64,000 nucleotides of DNA from Exiguobacterium flavidum (GTDB taxonomy: Bacteria > Bacillota > Bacilli > Exiguobacteriales > Exiguobacteriaceae): the NCBI RefSeq assembly GCF_003344535.1, contig NZ_QPKS01000008.1:82370-146369 (forward strand). The letters are read 5' to 3'. The position numbers and the translations under genes were made by a program. The notes below the pieces were generated by a model. The model did not search any database. It was not told the DNA's origin and saw nothing but the letters and a program-made list of their open reading frames with translations. This document shows, piece by piece, positions 53,798 through 63,236 of this stretch; position 1 is the stretch's first letter; the number at the start of each line of letters is the position of its first letter.

Positions 53798-54624
53798 GAC
53801 AGAAACGAACGAAATCGATCATCCTCGTCACGGTCGCCTCACTACTCGCCGTGCTCTTCATCTTCCCGCTCGTCTGGATGGTCTTCACCTCCTTCAAGAC
53901 GCTCAGCGAATCACTCGCGAGCGCCTCGCTCCTGCCGCGGGAATGGACGCTTGCGAACTATGCGAGCATCTTCTCGGCGTCCGCCGACTCGAACATGGTC
54001 CAGTGGACGATCAACACGGCGATCGTGACGCTGATCGGGACGGCGCTCGTCATCTTCGTCGACGTGCTCGCGGCCTATGCGCTCGCGCGGCTCAACATCC
54101 CGGGGAAGAAGGTCATCCTCGGCATCGTCGTCGTCGCCTTGACGGTCCCGGGCATCGTCACCTTGTTCCCGGCGTTCTATCTGTTCAAGAGCGTCGATCT
54201 GCTCGACACTTATGCCCCGCTCATCTTGCCGTACTCCGCCGGGACGCTCGGGGTGTTCCTCATCTACAACTTCCTGCGTTCCTTCCCGAAGGAACTCGAG
54301 GAAGCAGCCTACCTCGACGGCGCCTCCCAGTGGCAGGTGTTGACGCAAGTCATCTTCCCGTCGATCAAACCGGTCGTCACGACGCTCGGCGTCGTCACGT
54401 TCCTCGCCATCTACAACGACTTCCTCTGGCCGTCGCTCGTCACGAACAGCGATGAGATGAAGACGCTGACGCTCGGCGTCGCGACGCTCGTCCAAGGATC
54501 GAACTTCGTCAACCCGGCGGCGATGATGGCGTCGACGGTCGTCGCGACCGTCCCGGCCCTGCTCATCTTCCTCTGGGCGAACAAATATTTCGTCAAAGGC
54601 GTCACCAATTCCGGCATCAAGTAA
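53794..54624 (+). CDS. Sugar ABC transporter permease (MalG type)
   Basis: A 276-residue permease with six helices. The EAA loop reads EEAAYLDGASQWQVLTQVIFPSIKP. It is coupled to the previous gene by an ATGA overlap. No ATPase is encoded in the operon; a shared MsmX-like ATPase elsewhere is inferred. Confidence 0.93.
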   Translation: MRQKRTKSIILVTVASLLAVLFIFPLVWMVFTSFKTLSESLASASLLPREWTLANYASIFSASADSNMVQWTINTAIVTLIGTALVIFVDVLAAYALARLNIPGKKVILGIVVVALTVPGIVTLFPAFYLFKSVDLLDTYAPLILPYSAGTLGVFLIYNFLRSFPKELEEAAYLDGASQWQVLTQVIFPSIKPVVTTLGVVTFLAIYNDFLWPSLVTNSDEMKTLTLGVATLVQGSNFVNPAAMMASTVVATVPALLIFLWANKYFVKGVTNSGIK

Positions 54625-54633
54625 GGAGAGACT

Positions 54634-55563
54634 ATGCGAACGACCCATCTTCCAGTCGAGACACGAGAGCGCAGCGAAATCCATATGCGGGACCCGTTCG
54701 TCTTCCCTGACGCCTCTACCGCGACGTATTACCTGTACGGCACGACGTGCGCGGACGGCATCGGCGACATCGAGCCGGGCTTCCATGTCTACACGAGTAC
54801 AGACCTGAAGGCGTGGACCGGTCCCTACCTCGCGTTCGATCCGCCCGTAGGCTTCTGGGGCGTACGGCATTACTGGGCACCCGAGGTCCACGCCGTCGAC
54901 GGCGCCTACTGGATGCTTGCGACATGCAAGGGCCGGATCGGCGTCCACCGCGGCACGACGATCCTCCGCTCGGACCATCCGGCCGGACCTTACGTACCGC
55001 TTGCGAATCAGGCGGCGACGCCGCCGGACGAGGAGGCGCTCGACGGCACGCTCCATACGGAGGACGGACGGCGTTTCCTCGTCTATTGCCACGAGTGGAC
55101 TCAGCTGCACGACGGGGAGATCAAGGCGGTCGAGCTCAAGGACGGTCGCCCGCTCGGCGCCCCGTTCCGGATCCTCCGGGCCGGGACCCAGTCCTGGATC
55201 CGAAAGTTCCGTGACCCCCGCATCCAAAAGGACGGCTACCTGACTGATGCCCCGTTCCTGTACCGGGCACGAAACGGTGATCTGCTCCTGTTCTGGTCGA
55301 GCTATGCCGACGCCTCGATCACAGGCGGCGCCGGCGGCTATACCGTCGCCGTCACCCGTTCGACGTCAGGCTCGATCTTCGGGCCCTGGACGGAGGACGA
55401 GGCGCTCTTCCTCGACAAGGACGCCGGCCATTCCAGCCTGTTCCGGACGTTCCAGGGCGAGCTGATGCTGTGCACCCACTCGCCGGACACGCCGCACGGG
55501 ATGGAGCGCCCCGCCTTTTTCAACTTGACCGAGACGGACGACGGACTACGTATCCACTACTGA
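54634..55563 (+). CDS. Cytoplasmic GH43-type glycoside hydrolase
   Basis: A 309-residue five-bladed propeller enzyme without signal peptide. RDPFVFPDASTATYYLYGTT near the start holds the likely general-base Asp, YWAPEVHAVDGAYWMLATC is a typical GH43 block, and YLTDAPFLYRARNGDLLLFWSS contains the later acidic region. Family members act on arabinose, xylose or galactose side chains. It starts 10 bases after the permease gene. Confidence 0.8.
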   Translation: MRTTHLPVETRERSEIHMRDPFVFPDASTATYYLYGTTCADGIGDIEPGFHVYTSTDLKAWTGPYLAFDPPVGFWGVRHYWAPEVHAVDGAYWMLATCKGRIGVHRGTTILRSDHPAGPYVPLANQAATPPDEEALDGTLHTEDGRRFLVYCHEWTQLHDGEIKAVELKDGRPLGAPFRILRAGTQSWIRKFRDPRIQKDGYLTDAPFLYRARNGDLLLFWSSYADASITGGAGGYTVAVTRSTSGSIFGPWTEDEALFLDKDAGHSSLFRTFQGELMLCTHSPDTPHGMERPAFFNLTETDDGLRIHY

Positions 55564-55582
55564 CCAAAAGGAGAATCTATCT

Positions 55583-57367
55583 ATGACTACTGCTCACTAT
55601 CCACGACCGCAATTCGTGCGGAAGGATTGGCAAACGCTCGACGGCCCCTGGGCCTTCGCGTTCGACGACGAGAACGCGGGACGAACGGAACGTTGGCAGG
55701 AGACGCATGCGTTCCCGCTGACGATCGAAGTCCCCTTCGCCTATCAGACGGAGCGGAGCGGCATCCACGATCCGGGCTTCCATGACGTCGTCTGGTACGA
55801 GCGGACGTTCTCGGTGCCAGCGGACTGGACCGGGCGCGTCGTCCTGCACTTCGGCGCCGTCGACTACTTCACGTCGGTCTACCTCAACGGCCGGCTCGCC
55901 GGTGAGCACGAAGGCGGACAAACGCCGTTCTCGTTCGACATCACCGACTTGCTGCAAGGCGGGACGGAACGCGTCACGGTCCGCGTCTTCGATCCGTCGA
56001 CCGACGAGACGATTCCGCGCGGTAAACAGTTCTGGCACGAGCAGCCGGATTCGATCTGGTACACGCGAACGACCGGCATCTGGCAGACCGTCTGGCTCGA
56101 GCACGTCCCTATGGCATCGACCAAACGCGTCCGTGTCACGCCGGACCTCGACAAGGGCGAAGCCCGCTTTTCGTTCGACGTCTCCCCGGCAGCGGTCGGC
56201 TTGACGCTCGAGACCGAGATCCGGTTCGGCGAAGAGCTCGTCAGCCTGGAGCAGACGCGCCTCGTCCGCACGACGGTGACGCGCGCCGTCAACGTGATGG
56301 GGCCGCACATCTTCCATACGAACTTCCACCACGACGGACGGACATGGACGCCGGAGAACCCGAACCTGTTCGACGTCACATACCGCCTCAAGGACGGCGA
56401 ACACGTCGTCGATGAGGTCGCGTCCTACTTCGGGATGCGCAAGATCCATACCGAGGGCGGGATGTTCTACCTGAACAACAAGCCCTACTACCAGAAGCTC
56501 GTCCTCGACCAAGGGTACTGGCGCGAGAGCCTGCTCACCCCGCCGTCTGACGACGCGCTGAAGCGAGACATCCTGCTCGCGAAGGAGATGGGCTTCAACG
56601 GCTGCCGCAAACACCAGAAGGTCGAGGACCCGCGCTTCCTCTACCACGCGGACCGGATCGGATACCTCGTCTGGGGCGAATCGGCCGCTTCCGCCTTCTA
56701 TACGGAAGACGCGGCGGCACGGCTGACGAAGGAATGGATCGAGATCGTCGAGCGCGACTACAACCACCCGTCGCTCGTCGCCTGGGTCCCGCTCAACGAG
56801 AGCTGGGGCATCCAGCTCGTCCGCTCCGATGCGATGCAGCAGCACCATTCGCAGGCGATGTATCACTTGATCCATTCGCTCGACGGGACGCGCCCGGTCA
56901 TCTCGAACGACGGCTGGGAGCTGACGGTGACCGACATCTGCGCGATCCATAACTACAACCACGGCCAGGACGAGGAGACGGCGAAGTATGACGCCTACCG
57001 CCAGGATCTCGCGACGAAAGACGACCTGCTCGCTTCGCAGCCGGCGCGCCGGCGCATCTACGCGAACGGCTTCGCGCACCAGGGGGAGCCGATCCTGCTG
57101 ACGGAGTTCGGCGGCATCGGCTACAAGATCGGCGGAGATGCCGGCTGGGGCTACACGTCGGTCACGGACGGTGACGCCTTCCTGAAGGATTACGCCCGTA
57201 TCCTGGACGCCGTCTACGCGTCGCGCGCCCTGCACGGCTATTGCTATACGCAATTGACGGACGTCGAACAGGAGATCAACGGCTTGCTAACATACGACCG
57301 CGAGCCGAAGGTCCCGCTCGAGGCGATCCGCCGCATCAACGACCAGTGGCATGATGAAACACGTTGA
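55583..57367 (+). CDS. GH2-family glycoside hydrolase (beta-galactosidase-like)
   Basis: A 594-residue cytoplasmic enzyme. The N-terminal jelly-roll sugar-binding domain (YPRPQFVRKDWQTLDGPWAFAFDDE...RVVLHFGAVDYFTSVYLNG) is followed by an immunoglobulin-like domain and a TIM barrel. Catalytic acid/base Glu is in WVPLNESWGIQ and the nucleophile Glu in ILLTEFGGIGYK. It is shorter than LacZ (no C-terminal domain). With the divergent gal operon, beta-galactoside cleavage is the simplest guess; glucuronidase or arabinopyranosidase activity is possible. Confidence 0.85.
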   Translation: MTTAHYPRPQFVRKDWQTLDGPWAFAFDDENAGRTERWQETHAFPLTIEVPFAYQTERSGIHDPGFHDVVWYERTFSVPADWTGRVVLHFGAVDYFTSVYLNGRLAGEHEGGQTPFSFDITDLLQGGTERVTVRVFDPSTDETIPRGKQFWHEQPDSIWYTRTTGIWQTVWLEHVPMASTKRVRVTPDLDKGEARFSFDVSPAAVGLTLETEIRFGEELVSLEQTRLVRTTVTRAVNVMGPHIFHTNFHHDGRTWTPENPNLFDVTYRLKDGEHVVDEVASYFGMRKIHTEGGMFYLNNKPYYQKLVLDQGYWRESLLTPPSDDALKRDILLAKEMGFNGCRKHQKVEDPRFLYHADRIGYLVWGESAASAFYTEDAAARLTKEWIEIVERDYNHPSLVAWVPLNESWGIQLVRSDAMQQHHSQAMYHLIHSLDGTRPVISNDGWELTVTDICAIHNYNHGQDEETAKYDAYRQDLATKDDLLASQPARRRIYANGFAHQGEPILLTEFGGIGYKIGGDAGWGYTSVTDGDAFLKDYARILDAVYASRALHGYCYTQLTDVEQEINGLLTYDREPKVPLEAIRRINDQWHDETR

Positions 57368-57373
57368 CCGAAC

Positions 57374-57424
57374 ACGCGCCTTGTCGAACCGGATGTCACC
57401 GTCCTGCTTCGACGGGGCGTTTTT
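57374..57424 (+). terminator. Possible attenuating hairpin between the GH2 and GH43 genes
   Basis: ACGCGCCTTGTCGAA and TTCGACGGGGCGT can pair with a few mismatches, followed by TTTTTG. Partial termination before the second GH43 gene is likely. Confidence 0.5.
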
Positions 57425-57453
57425 GACAAATGATTGTTTAGAAGGAGGCAGCT

Positions 57454-58782
57454 ATGCGACGAACGACTTGGATCATCGTCACGCTCATCGCGATCGCGGC
57501 GGCCGCCTTCACCGGATGGACCTTCCTGCGGACGGATCCGGTGACGAAGGCGGACACGTTCATGAACCCGGTGCTGCCGGACGGGGCTGACCCGTTCATG
57601 ACGAAGCACGACGACGAATATGTGTACACGCAGACGACCGGCAGCAACGTCACGCTCTGGCGGACCGACGCCCCAACGCAAGTCGGCTCCGCCGAATCGA
57701 AGGTGATCTGGCAGCCGTCAAAAGGCGAACGTGACATCTGGGCGCCCGAGGTCCACTTCCTGAACGGGCGCTGGTACGTCTATTACGCGGCCGTCTTGCC
57801 GGGAGAGAACCACAAGATGTACGTGCTCGAATCCGCGACCGCGGACCCGTTCTCGGAGTATATGGAAAAAGGCGTCATCGAGGACGACACCGGCAAGTGG
57901 GCGATCGACGGGACGGTCCTGTCGAACGACGGGAAGCTCTATTTCGTCTGGTCGGGCTGGGAAGGCAATGACAACGTCAGCCAGCACCTCTACATCGCCG
58001 AGATGTCTGACCCGACGACGATCTCAAGCAAGCGCGTCGAGCTGTCCCGCCCGACATTCACCTGGGAAATGTTCGGCGCCCCGCCGTCGATCAACGAAGG
58101 ACCTCAGATTTTGACGAAGGGCGAGCACGTCCATATCGTCTATTCCGCGAGCGGCAGCTGGACGGACTTCTATCAGCTCGGTCTCCTGTCGACGACCCGC
58201 GATCAGGACATGCTGGATCCCGATGCCTGGACGAAGCGGGAGGAGCCGGTCTTCACTTCGAGCGGCGACGTCTTCGGACCGGGCCACGCGTCGTTCATCA
58301 CTTCGCCGGACGGAGAAGAGGACTGGATCGTCTATCACGCGGCGCGTGCGAAGGGAAGCGGCTGGACGCGAAACGTCCGGATGCAGCCGTTCACGTGGCA
58401 GGACGGCTTCCCCGTCTTCAAGAAACCGCTCGATACGGATCAGGCACTCTCGCTACCCTCCGGAGAAGAGAACAGCCTGCTGGTCGAGCCGGGCACGTCG
58501 ACGCTTGCGCCAGATCAGCCACTCCAGTTACGGCTTCCGATTCCGGCGTCCGGGCGCTACCAGCTCGTCGTCCATCTGAAGAACAAGGAAGAGGTCCCGC
58601 TCACCTTGATCGCCAATGACAAGGAGACGCGTAGCCTCGCCCTGCCGAACAAAGGACAGACGGCCACGCAAAACATCGTCCTGTTCAATGGACAGTCATT
58701 CGATAAGGGTACTGCGAGCTTGACGCTCAAGAGCGCACGCGCATGCGAACTGACGCGAATCGAGTTGCGAAAGGTGAAGTGA
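57454..58782 (+). CDS. Membrane-anchored or secreted GH43-type glycoside hydrolase
   Basis: A 442-residue enzyme. It opens with a hydrophobic N-terminal helix (TWIIVTLIAIAAAAFTGWTF) with no clear cleavage site or lipobox Cys, so it is likely anchored outside the membrane. FMNPVLPDGADPFMTKHDDEYVYTQTTG has the N-terminal Asp, GERDIWAPEVHFLNGRWYVYYAA the GH43 block, and INEGPQIL the catalytic Glu region. The last ~120 residues (from DQPLQLRLPIPASGRYQLVVHLKN) form a beta-rich binding module. It would trim polymer or side chains outside the cell for the linked importer. Confidence 0.85.
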   Translation: MRRTTWIIVTLIAIAAAAFTGWTFLRTDPVTKADTFMNPVLPDGADPFMTKHDDEYVYTQTTGSNVTLWRTDAPTQVGSAESKVIWQPSKGERDIWAPEVHFLNGRWYVYYAAVLPGENHKMYVLESATADPFSEYMEKGVIEDDTGKWAIDGTVLSNDGKLYFVWSGWEGNDNVSQHLYIAEMSDPTTISSKRVELSRPTFTWEMFGAPPSINEGPQILTKGEHVHIVYSASGSWTDFYQLGLLSTTRDQDMLDPDAWTKREEPVFTSSGDVFGPGHASFITSPDGEEDWIVYHAARAKGSGWTRNVRMQPFTWQDGFPVFKKPLDTDQALSLPSGEENSLLVEPGTSTLAPDQPLQLRLPIPASGRYQLVVHLKNKEEVPLTLIANDKETRSLALPNKGQTATQNIVLFNGQSFDKGTASLTLKSARACELTRIELRKVK

Positions 58783-58810
58783 TGCGTGTTTCTCGACCAT
58801 CCGTCAAACG

Positions 58811-58845
58811 AAAGGAGGAATTGCGAATCGCAACCCCTCCTTTTT
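58811..58845 (+). terminator. Terminator of the GH43/GH2 importer operon
   Basis: AAAGGAGG ... CCTCCTTT with an inner TTGCG/CGCAA stem, followed by TTTTTCG. Confidence 0.85.
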
Positions 58846-58965
58846 CGTTCGACTGCCTCTCGCAGTTCCACACCGAATACCAATATATGTTATTTTTAGA
58901 AGGACGAGCACGAAGGCCTTGCACAGGTCCGCGGGCTGAAAAATCAACGAGAAGGAGTGCATACG

Positions 58966-59626
58966 ATGAACACCTACATCTTCGACATGGACGGGACGCT
59001 GTTCCAAACCGACAGCATTCTCGAACTGTCCTTGGCAGACACGTTCAGCCATCTAGAATCACTTGGCTGTTGGAACGGTCCTGCTCCACTGAAGACCTAC
59101 CGCGAAATCATGGGCGTGCCGCTGCCGCGCGTCTGGGAGATCCTGCTTCCCGATCAGCCAGATGGCGTCCGGCTTCAGGCCGATCGTCATTTTCTCGACA
59201 GCTTGATCCGCAACATCAAGCACGACAAGGGCGCCCTCTATCCGAACGCTATTGCACTCCTGGAACACTTGAAGGAGAAGGGATGCGAGATCTTCATCGC
59301 GAGCAACGGGCACGCCTTACCTTGAAAGCCTCGTCGCCCATTACGGACTCGACCAGTTCGTCACCGAGACGTTCAGCATCGAACGCACGACGTCCCTCAA
59401 CAAATCCGACCTCGTCCGGCTCATCCTCGAGCAGCATGGCGTCAAGGAAGCCGTCGTCGTCGGTGACCGTCTGTCCGACTTCAAGGCCGCGCAAGACAAC
59501 GGTCTCCTGTCGATCGGCTGCCGGTTCGATTTCGCAAGCGAGGCAGAGCTGGCCCTAGCGGACTTCGTCGTCGAAGACTTGGCTGACATCAAAAACCTTT
59601 CTCTTACGTCCCTGTCGAAGTCCTGA
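58966..59626 (+). pseudogene. HAD-family hydrolase broken by a one-base frameshift
   Basis: Start ATG 58966 has GAAGGAG 8 bases before it. The first ~119 residues contain the HAD motif FDMDGTLFQTDS and motif II region EIFIASNGHA, then stop at 59323-59325 because of an extra T in GCCTTACC (about 59316-59318). The next frame continues exactly with YLESLVAHYGLDQFV, KSDLVRLILEQHG and VVVGDRLSDFKAAQDNGL (motifs III and IV) to TGA 59624-59626. Deleting one T restores a ~219-residue phosphatase. Either a recent inactivation or a sequencing error. Confidence 0.85.
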
Positions 59627-59663
59627 CGACCATTGGATTGCTATTGAACATTCCATGGAATGA

Positions 59664-59695
59664 CAAACAGACCTGCCCGCGAGCAGGTCTGTTTG
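59664..59695. terminator. Bidirectional terminator between the HAD and SH3-protein genes
   Basis: CAAACAGACCTGC and GCAGGTCTGTTTG form a perfect 13-bp stem with a CCGCGA loop. It serves the minus-strand SH3 gene (stop 59735) and the plus-strand HAD remnant. Confidence 0.75.
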
Positions 59696-59734
59696 CATGA
59701 GTCGCTTGCGCCACACCAGACGGGTCGGATTGAT

Positions 59735-60724
59735 CTACTGCCGAATCGTCGGCAACTCCCCGTCGTAATCGAAGATGACATCGATCGTCGAACGGTTGAC
59801 GACGATATAGCCCTTCCTTCCGCCAATCGTGAGATTCACCAGCTTCTCATCCGTGAACGTCATGTTCTCCTTGACCAGCTTCACGAGCTGATCCGTCTCC
59901 TTCGTCCCTCTGCCAAAGAAACCGGACAGCCCAAGTTCAAGCGCCTGCACCCCGTTTTTCTGTGCAAAAGGATACTTGTGGTATCGGTTCATCACGAACG
60001 TCATCGCTGAGAGCTTGTTCGAGTCGTATTCCCCGATGACGAACAGGTAGTCCTGTTTCGCCGCTTCCGTCGCGCCGATGAGATATGCGTTCACGAATTG
60101 TAGTCCGTACTCGTTCTTCGCCTCGAACACCTTACGGGAATCGTTCACGAAGGTCGGCGTCGTCAACAGCTTCAGCGAGTCGGCTTTACTGAGGAACTTC
60201 GCTTGCGCCGGTGACGCAGGCTTGTAGTCCTTCACGCGAGAAGCGGTCACCCAGCCTGTCTTACCGGCGTAGACGACCTTATAGTAGCCGGACAGCTTCG
60301 TCGTCGACGTGACGACCTTCCCTTTTGGAATCGTCACGAGCGCCTTCTTGCCGGAAGTCGTTTTCGAGTACAGAGGTGTCGCGGCAGTCGTCGTGAACTG
60401 CTTCGCCTTGAACTTCTCCTCCTTTGCTGAGGCCGCCGCCTTCTTCAAATACCTCGCGTTGACGTATCCCGTCTTGCTGCCATAGGTCACCTTCGACCAG
60501 GTCTTGCCGTGGCTGATCACCTTGACGGCTCGTCCTTTCGGAATCTTCACGAGTACCTTGTTTGTGATAGACGCTCCTGCGCGTAGATTCAGCGCCTCCG
60601 TCGTCGCATAGACGGTCGCGGCCTCGACATGGACAGGCTCCTGCATCGGCATGCCGTCGATCGTTCCTGCCGTCAGCAGGACGCCGAGCGACAATCCGAT
60701 GTTCTTGATGAATCGTTTGTTCAA
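59735..60724 (-). CDS. Exported protein with two bacterial SH3 domains
   Basis: A 329-residue secreted protein starting at TTG 60724 (LNKRFIKNIGLSLG), with GGGAG 8 bases upstream; the longer in-frame extension does not look like a signal peptide. After the signal peptide come two SH3b domains: YATTEALNLRAGASITNKVLVKIPKG (~30-95) and TTTAATPLYSKTTSGKKALVTIPKG (~105-170). The C-terminal half is a domain of unknown type, perhaps substrate-binding. Such proteins bind cell-wall peptides. It is not an obvious lytic enzyme. Confidence 0.8.
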   Translation of the reverse strand: MNKRFIKNIGLSLGVLLTAGTIDGMPMQEPVHVEAATVYATTEALNLRAGASITNKVLVKIPKGRAVKVISHGKTWSKVTYGSKTGYVNARYLKKAAASAKEEKFKAKQFTTTAATPLYSKTTSGKKALVTIPKGKVVTSTTKLSGYYKVVYAGKTGWVTASRVKDYKPASPAQAKFLSKADSLKLLTTPTFVNDSRKVFEAKNEYGLQFVNAYLIGATEAAKQDYLFVIGEYDSNKLSAMTFVMNRYHKYPFAQKNGVQALELGLSGFFGRGTKETDQLVKLVKENMTFTDEKLVNLTIGGRKGYIVVNRSTIDVIFDYDGELPTIRQ

Positions 60725-60789
60725 ATCCAGCACTCCCTCATCGTTCTCATTTTTTTCCGTATGTACCTCAATCCGGCTCAGAAAGAACA

Positions 60790-60811
60790 GGCAGCGCCCT
60801 CGAACGCTGCC
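60790..60811 (-). terminator. Hairpin between the small membrane protein and SH3-protein genes
   Basis: GGCAGCG and CGCTGCC form a 7-bp perfect stem; on the minus strand TGTTCTTTC follows. Weak terminator, after the membrane-protein gene. Confidence 0.55.
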
Positions 60812-60835
60812 TCCGAAGTCCCGGTCTAGCATTCA

Positions 60836-61240
60836 TCACGAAGTAGTAGCGGACCTCCCTTGTTTCTTCAACCAACTGACTGCGAACAAAATCCCAATCA
60901 AAATCGGCACGACCCCGATCGGAAAGTCGCCCCACTCGAAGTAGATCAAAAAGAACACGCCGGCCGCGATGAATCCGACAGCACCGACGAGATCGTATTT
61001 CCAGGCGACGATCAGGATGAGCAGGAGCGGAATGCTCGTCAACCAGTTCTTAGCAAAGAAATTCTCTACCGTATAGCCCTTGAGTTCCAACGACTCCCAG
61101 GCGAGGAACAGGATGTCGAGGATGGCGACGACACGAGCCGCCCAGTAGAAAAAGCTGTTCCTTCCGCGAAGCAAGACGGCCATGACGATGAGCAACAAAA
61201 GAAGCAAGAGCGGCCAATACGAACCGACGAAATCATACAT
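60836..61240 (-). CDS. Small multi-pass membrane protein of unknown function
   Basis: A 134-residue protein with about five hydrophobic segments (PLLLLLLLIVMAVLL, AARVVAILDILFLAWESL, SIPLLLILIVAW, LVGAVGFIAAGVFFLIYFEW, VVPILIGILFAVSWL). ATG 61240 has GGAGGAGGG close before it; the in-frame upstream start at 61306 is rejected. No domain was recognised. Not linked to an evident operon. Confidence 0.7.
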   Translation of the reverse strand: MYDFVGSYWPLLLLLLLIVMAVLLRGRNSFFYWAARVVAILDILFLAWESLELKGYTVENFFAKNWLTSIPLLLILIVAWKYDLVGAVGFIAAGVFFLIYFEWGDFPIGVVPILIGILFAVSWLKKQGRSATTS

Positions 61241-61418
61241 GATTTCCCTCCTCCTATCTGTTCGACTCTCCCTATTCTTCACATACCCGTTCTTTTTAGG
61301 AGTCAAATAGGTATCGAAACTGTTCGGTTCTTATGAGGTCATCCATTACGGATACCTGAAGCGAGCAAAGACGACCGGACTGCTCCTCGCTTCTTGGATT
61401 GTCCTCGAAACGCCCCAG

Positions 61419-62213
61419 TCAGACCCACTCTTTCTTGTGCGCCTGAATGAACCGGACGTCCGTGTCATAATGATCGGCATGCCCCTCGTCGAGCATCTTC
61501 TGAAACGCTACGTCCCCCTCACTCGCCTTCCTGCGAATCGTCCCGCTGAGTGCCGCCACCCGCAGGACGACCATCTCGAACAGTTCGCGTTCCTGCCCTG
61601 GTTTCCCGTAGGTTTCGAGGAACAGGCGGACTCTCCGCTTGATCCGCTCCGCGTCGCGCATCGCCTCGTAATGGATCGTCTCGCCCGTCTCGGAATGGTA
61701 CAGCCGGCTGAGCGGTGCGAACGTGTACAGCGTATAGGCGACGTCCCAGAGGCGCGGACCAGGCGCCGCCATGTCGAAGTCGATCACGCCGACCGGTCTC
61801 TCTTGATCAAAAATGACATTGTAGACGGCAAAATCGTTGTGGCAGATGACTTCGAGCGGCTCAGGTGTCTCAGGCATCGCCTCCCATCCGGTAAGCGGAA
61901 AGTCGCTGACGGCATCATGATACTGACGAAGCATCGCTGCGGCCTCGACCAGCACCTCGTCCGACCACATGTAGTCTTTGAGCGGATAGTCGCCCGCCTC
62001 ACCTGCGACAAAGGACAGCATTTCGCGCCCTTGTTCGTCGACGCCTAAAAAGCGCGGGACGGTCGTTAGCCCCTTCGCCTCGAGGTGGCGCAACAAACGG
62101 TGAACCTTGTCGCTCCCGGGCTTCGTCTCGCGCCGGACCGTGTCACCGACCTTGAAGACCGACGAGACGTTCCCGCCGGTCAAGCGTTCTTCCTGTTCTC
62201 TTGCGTTTTCCAT
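61419..62213 (-). CDS. APH-like phosphotransferase (aminoglycoside/choline-kinase fold)
   Basis: A 264-residue kinase-like protein. The catalytic loop ICHNDFAVYNVIF has the Asp and Asn residues, and VGVIDFDMAAPGPRLWDVAYTLYTF holds the metal-binding Asp. The start MENAREQEERL has GGGGGAG 5 bases before it. It follows the AraC-like gene by 12 bases and may share its transcript. Such proteins phosphorylate small hydroxylated or amino-sugar substrates; resistance activity is not implied. Confidence 0.85.
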   Translation of the reverse strand: MENAREQEERLTGGNVSSVFKVGDTVRRETKPGSDKVHRLLRHLEAKGLTTVPRFLGVDEQGREMLSFVAGEAGDYPLKDYMWSDEVLVEAAAMLRQYHDAVSDFPLTGWEAMPETPEPLEVICHNDFAVYNVIFDQERPVGVIDFDMAAPGPRLWDVAYTLYTFAPLSRLYHSETGETIHYEAMRDAERIKRRVRLFLETYGKPGQERELFEMVVLRVAALSGTIRRKASEGDVAFQKMLDEGHADHYDTDVRFIQAHKKEWV

Positions 62214-62225
62214 TTTAACTCCCCC

Positions 62226-62939
62226 TTAGGTGCGGACGAGGTGTCCGCGATTCTCGCGGAAGCGGGCCGGACTGCACCCGACCCATTTCGCGAAATGGCC
62301 GTTGAACTGGGCCGGACTGCTGAAGCCGACGGCGAGGCTGATCTGCAGAAGGTTCGCGTCCGAATAGCGTAGCAGCTCCTTCGCCCGCGCGAGGCGCCGC
62401 CATGTCACATATTGATACGGCGTGAACCCGGTCGCCTGCTTGAAGCTGCGGATGAACTGGTACTTGCTCTGGAGCGCGATCGCGCTCAGCGTCTCGATCC
62501 GGATCGGTTCAGCGAAGTGCGTCTCGATATAGGCGAGGACGGTAGCAATCGGATCAGAGCTGCTTGCCTGCTCGATTGTCGGAAGCTCCCCGGAGAGATG
62601 GTCTGCGAGGTAGGCGAAGCAGTCGTCCTCGAGCTCCTCAAGTGACCGCCCGCCTTCCAAGGCGTGCTTCGTCCATCGCGCAAGCTCTTGCTTCAACGCG
62701 AACGGCACGAAGTACTGGGATTCATCGAGTTCGATCGCCGATTCAGTCCCTGCCTGTCTCCTGATCCACTCCTCGAACGCCGCCCGCTTGAACCGGATCA
62801 AGGCAAAGGAGCCCGCCCCGACCGGGTTGAACGGGGAATGCGTCACGCCCGGCCGGATCAGGATCGCCTCTCCATCCTGGAGACGGAACTCGCGGCTGTC
62901 GAGCCTGACGCCGATTTTCCCTTCAAGCGCGATCGTCAC
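62226..62939 (-). pseudogene. AraC-family regulator truncated at its N-terminus by an istB remnant
   Basis: A 237-codon frame with an N-terminal cupin (VTHSPFNPVGAGSFALIRFKR) and a complete AraC DNA-binding domain at the end (LSAIALQSKYQFIRSFKQATGFTPYQYV...SSPAQFNGHFAKWVG). It begins abruptly at TIALEGKIGVRLD, about 30 residues into the usual cupin, exactly where the plus-strand istB fragment starts. The only possible start (GTG 62939) lies at the junction with no ribosome binding site. It is most likely inactive. Confidence 0.75.
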
Positions 62940-63054
62940 GGCGATCCTGGATCGGCTCCTTCATCGCGCAGAGATCGTCCAGATGGACGAAGAAAGCTAC
63001 CGGATGAGATATCGTTCGACGATCTTCGCCCCAGAACAGGAAACAAATCGATGA
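62938..63054 (+). pseudogene. istB 3'-end remnant (IS21-type transposition ATPase)
   Basis: The 39 codons from 62938 read TAILDRLLHRAEIVQMDEES, then YRMRYRSTIFAPE, and are the C-terminus of an IstB protein. They match the istB downstream (TAILDRLLHRSEIITFGEET) but are divergent, so they come from a different IS21 copy. Confidence 0.9.
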
Positions 63055-63194
63055 TCGGAACGTGTTGTGGTTAAATCATCGCGAAATGACTTTTCATCAT
63101 GACGGTCACACCTGTACGTATCAGGCAGTGACTGCAACGGAACGCCGATCGCGTTGCGTGCGAAAGAGGAAGGCTGTAACCGTCAATTAGAATC

Positions 63195-63236
63195 GGTCAA
63201 TTTATAACAATTATAGATGTCAGTTTCCAACAATTA
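63195..63236. repeat. IS21-type subterminal direct repeats
   Basis: GGTCAATTTATAACAATTA (63195-63213) and TGTCAGTTTCCAACAATTA (63218-63236) are imperfect direct repeats, ending at the istB stop codon. IS21 elements carry such multiple terminal repeats. The remaining bases 63055-63194 show no gene. Confidence 0.6.

Noticed and set aside
53911..55227. 438-codon minus-strand frame opposite permease and GH43 genes
   Set aside because: Antisense shadow; it crosses the boundary between two well-supported plus-strand genes.
55577..57253. 558-codon minus-strand frame opposite the GH2 gene
   Set aside because: It shows no domains, and the plus strand has both GH2 catalytic glutamates and a proper operon position.
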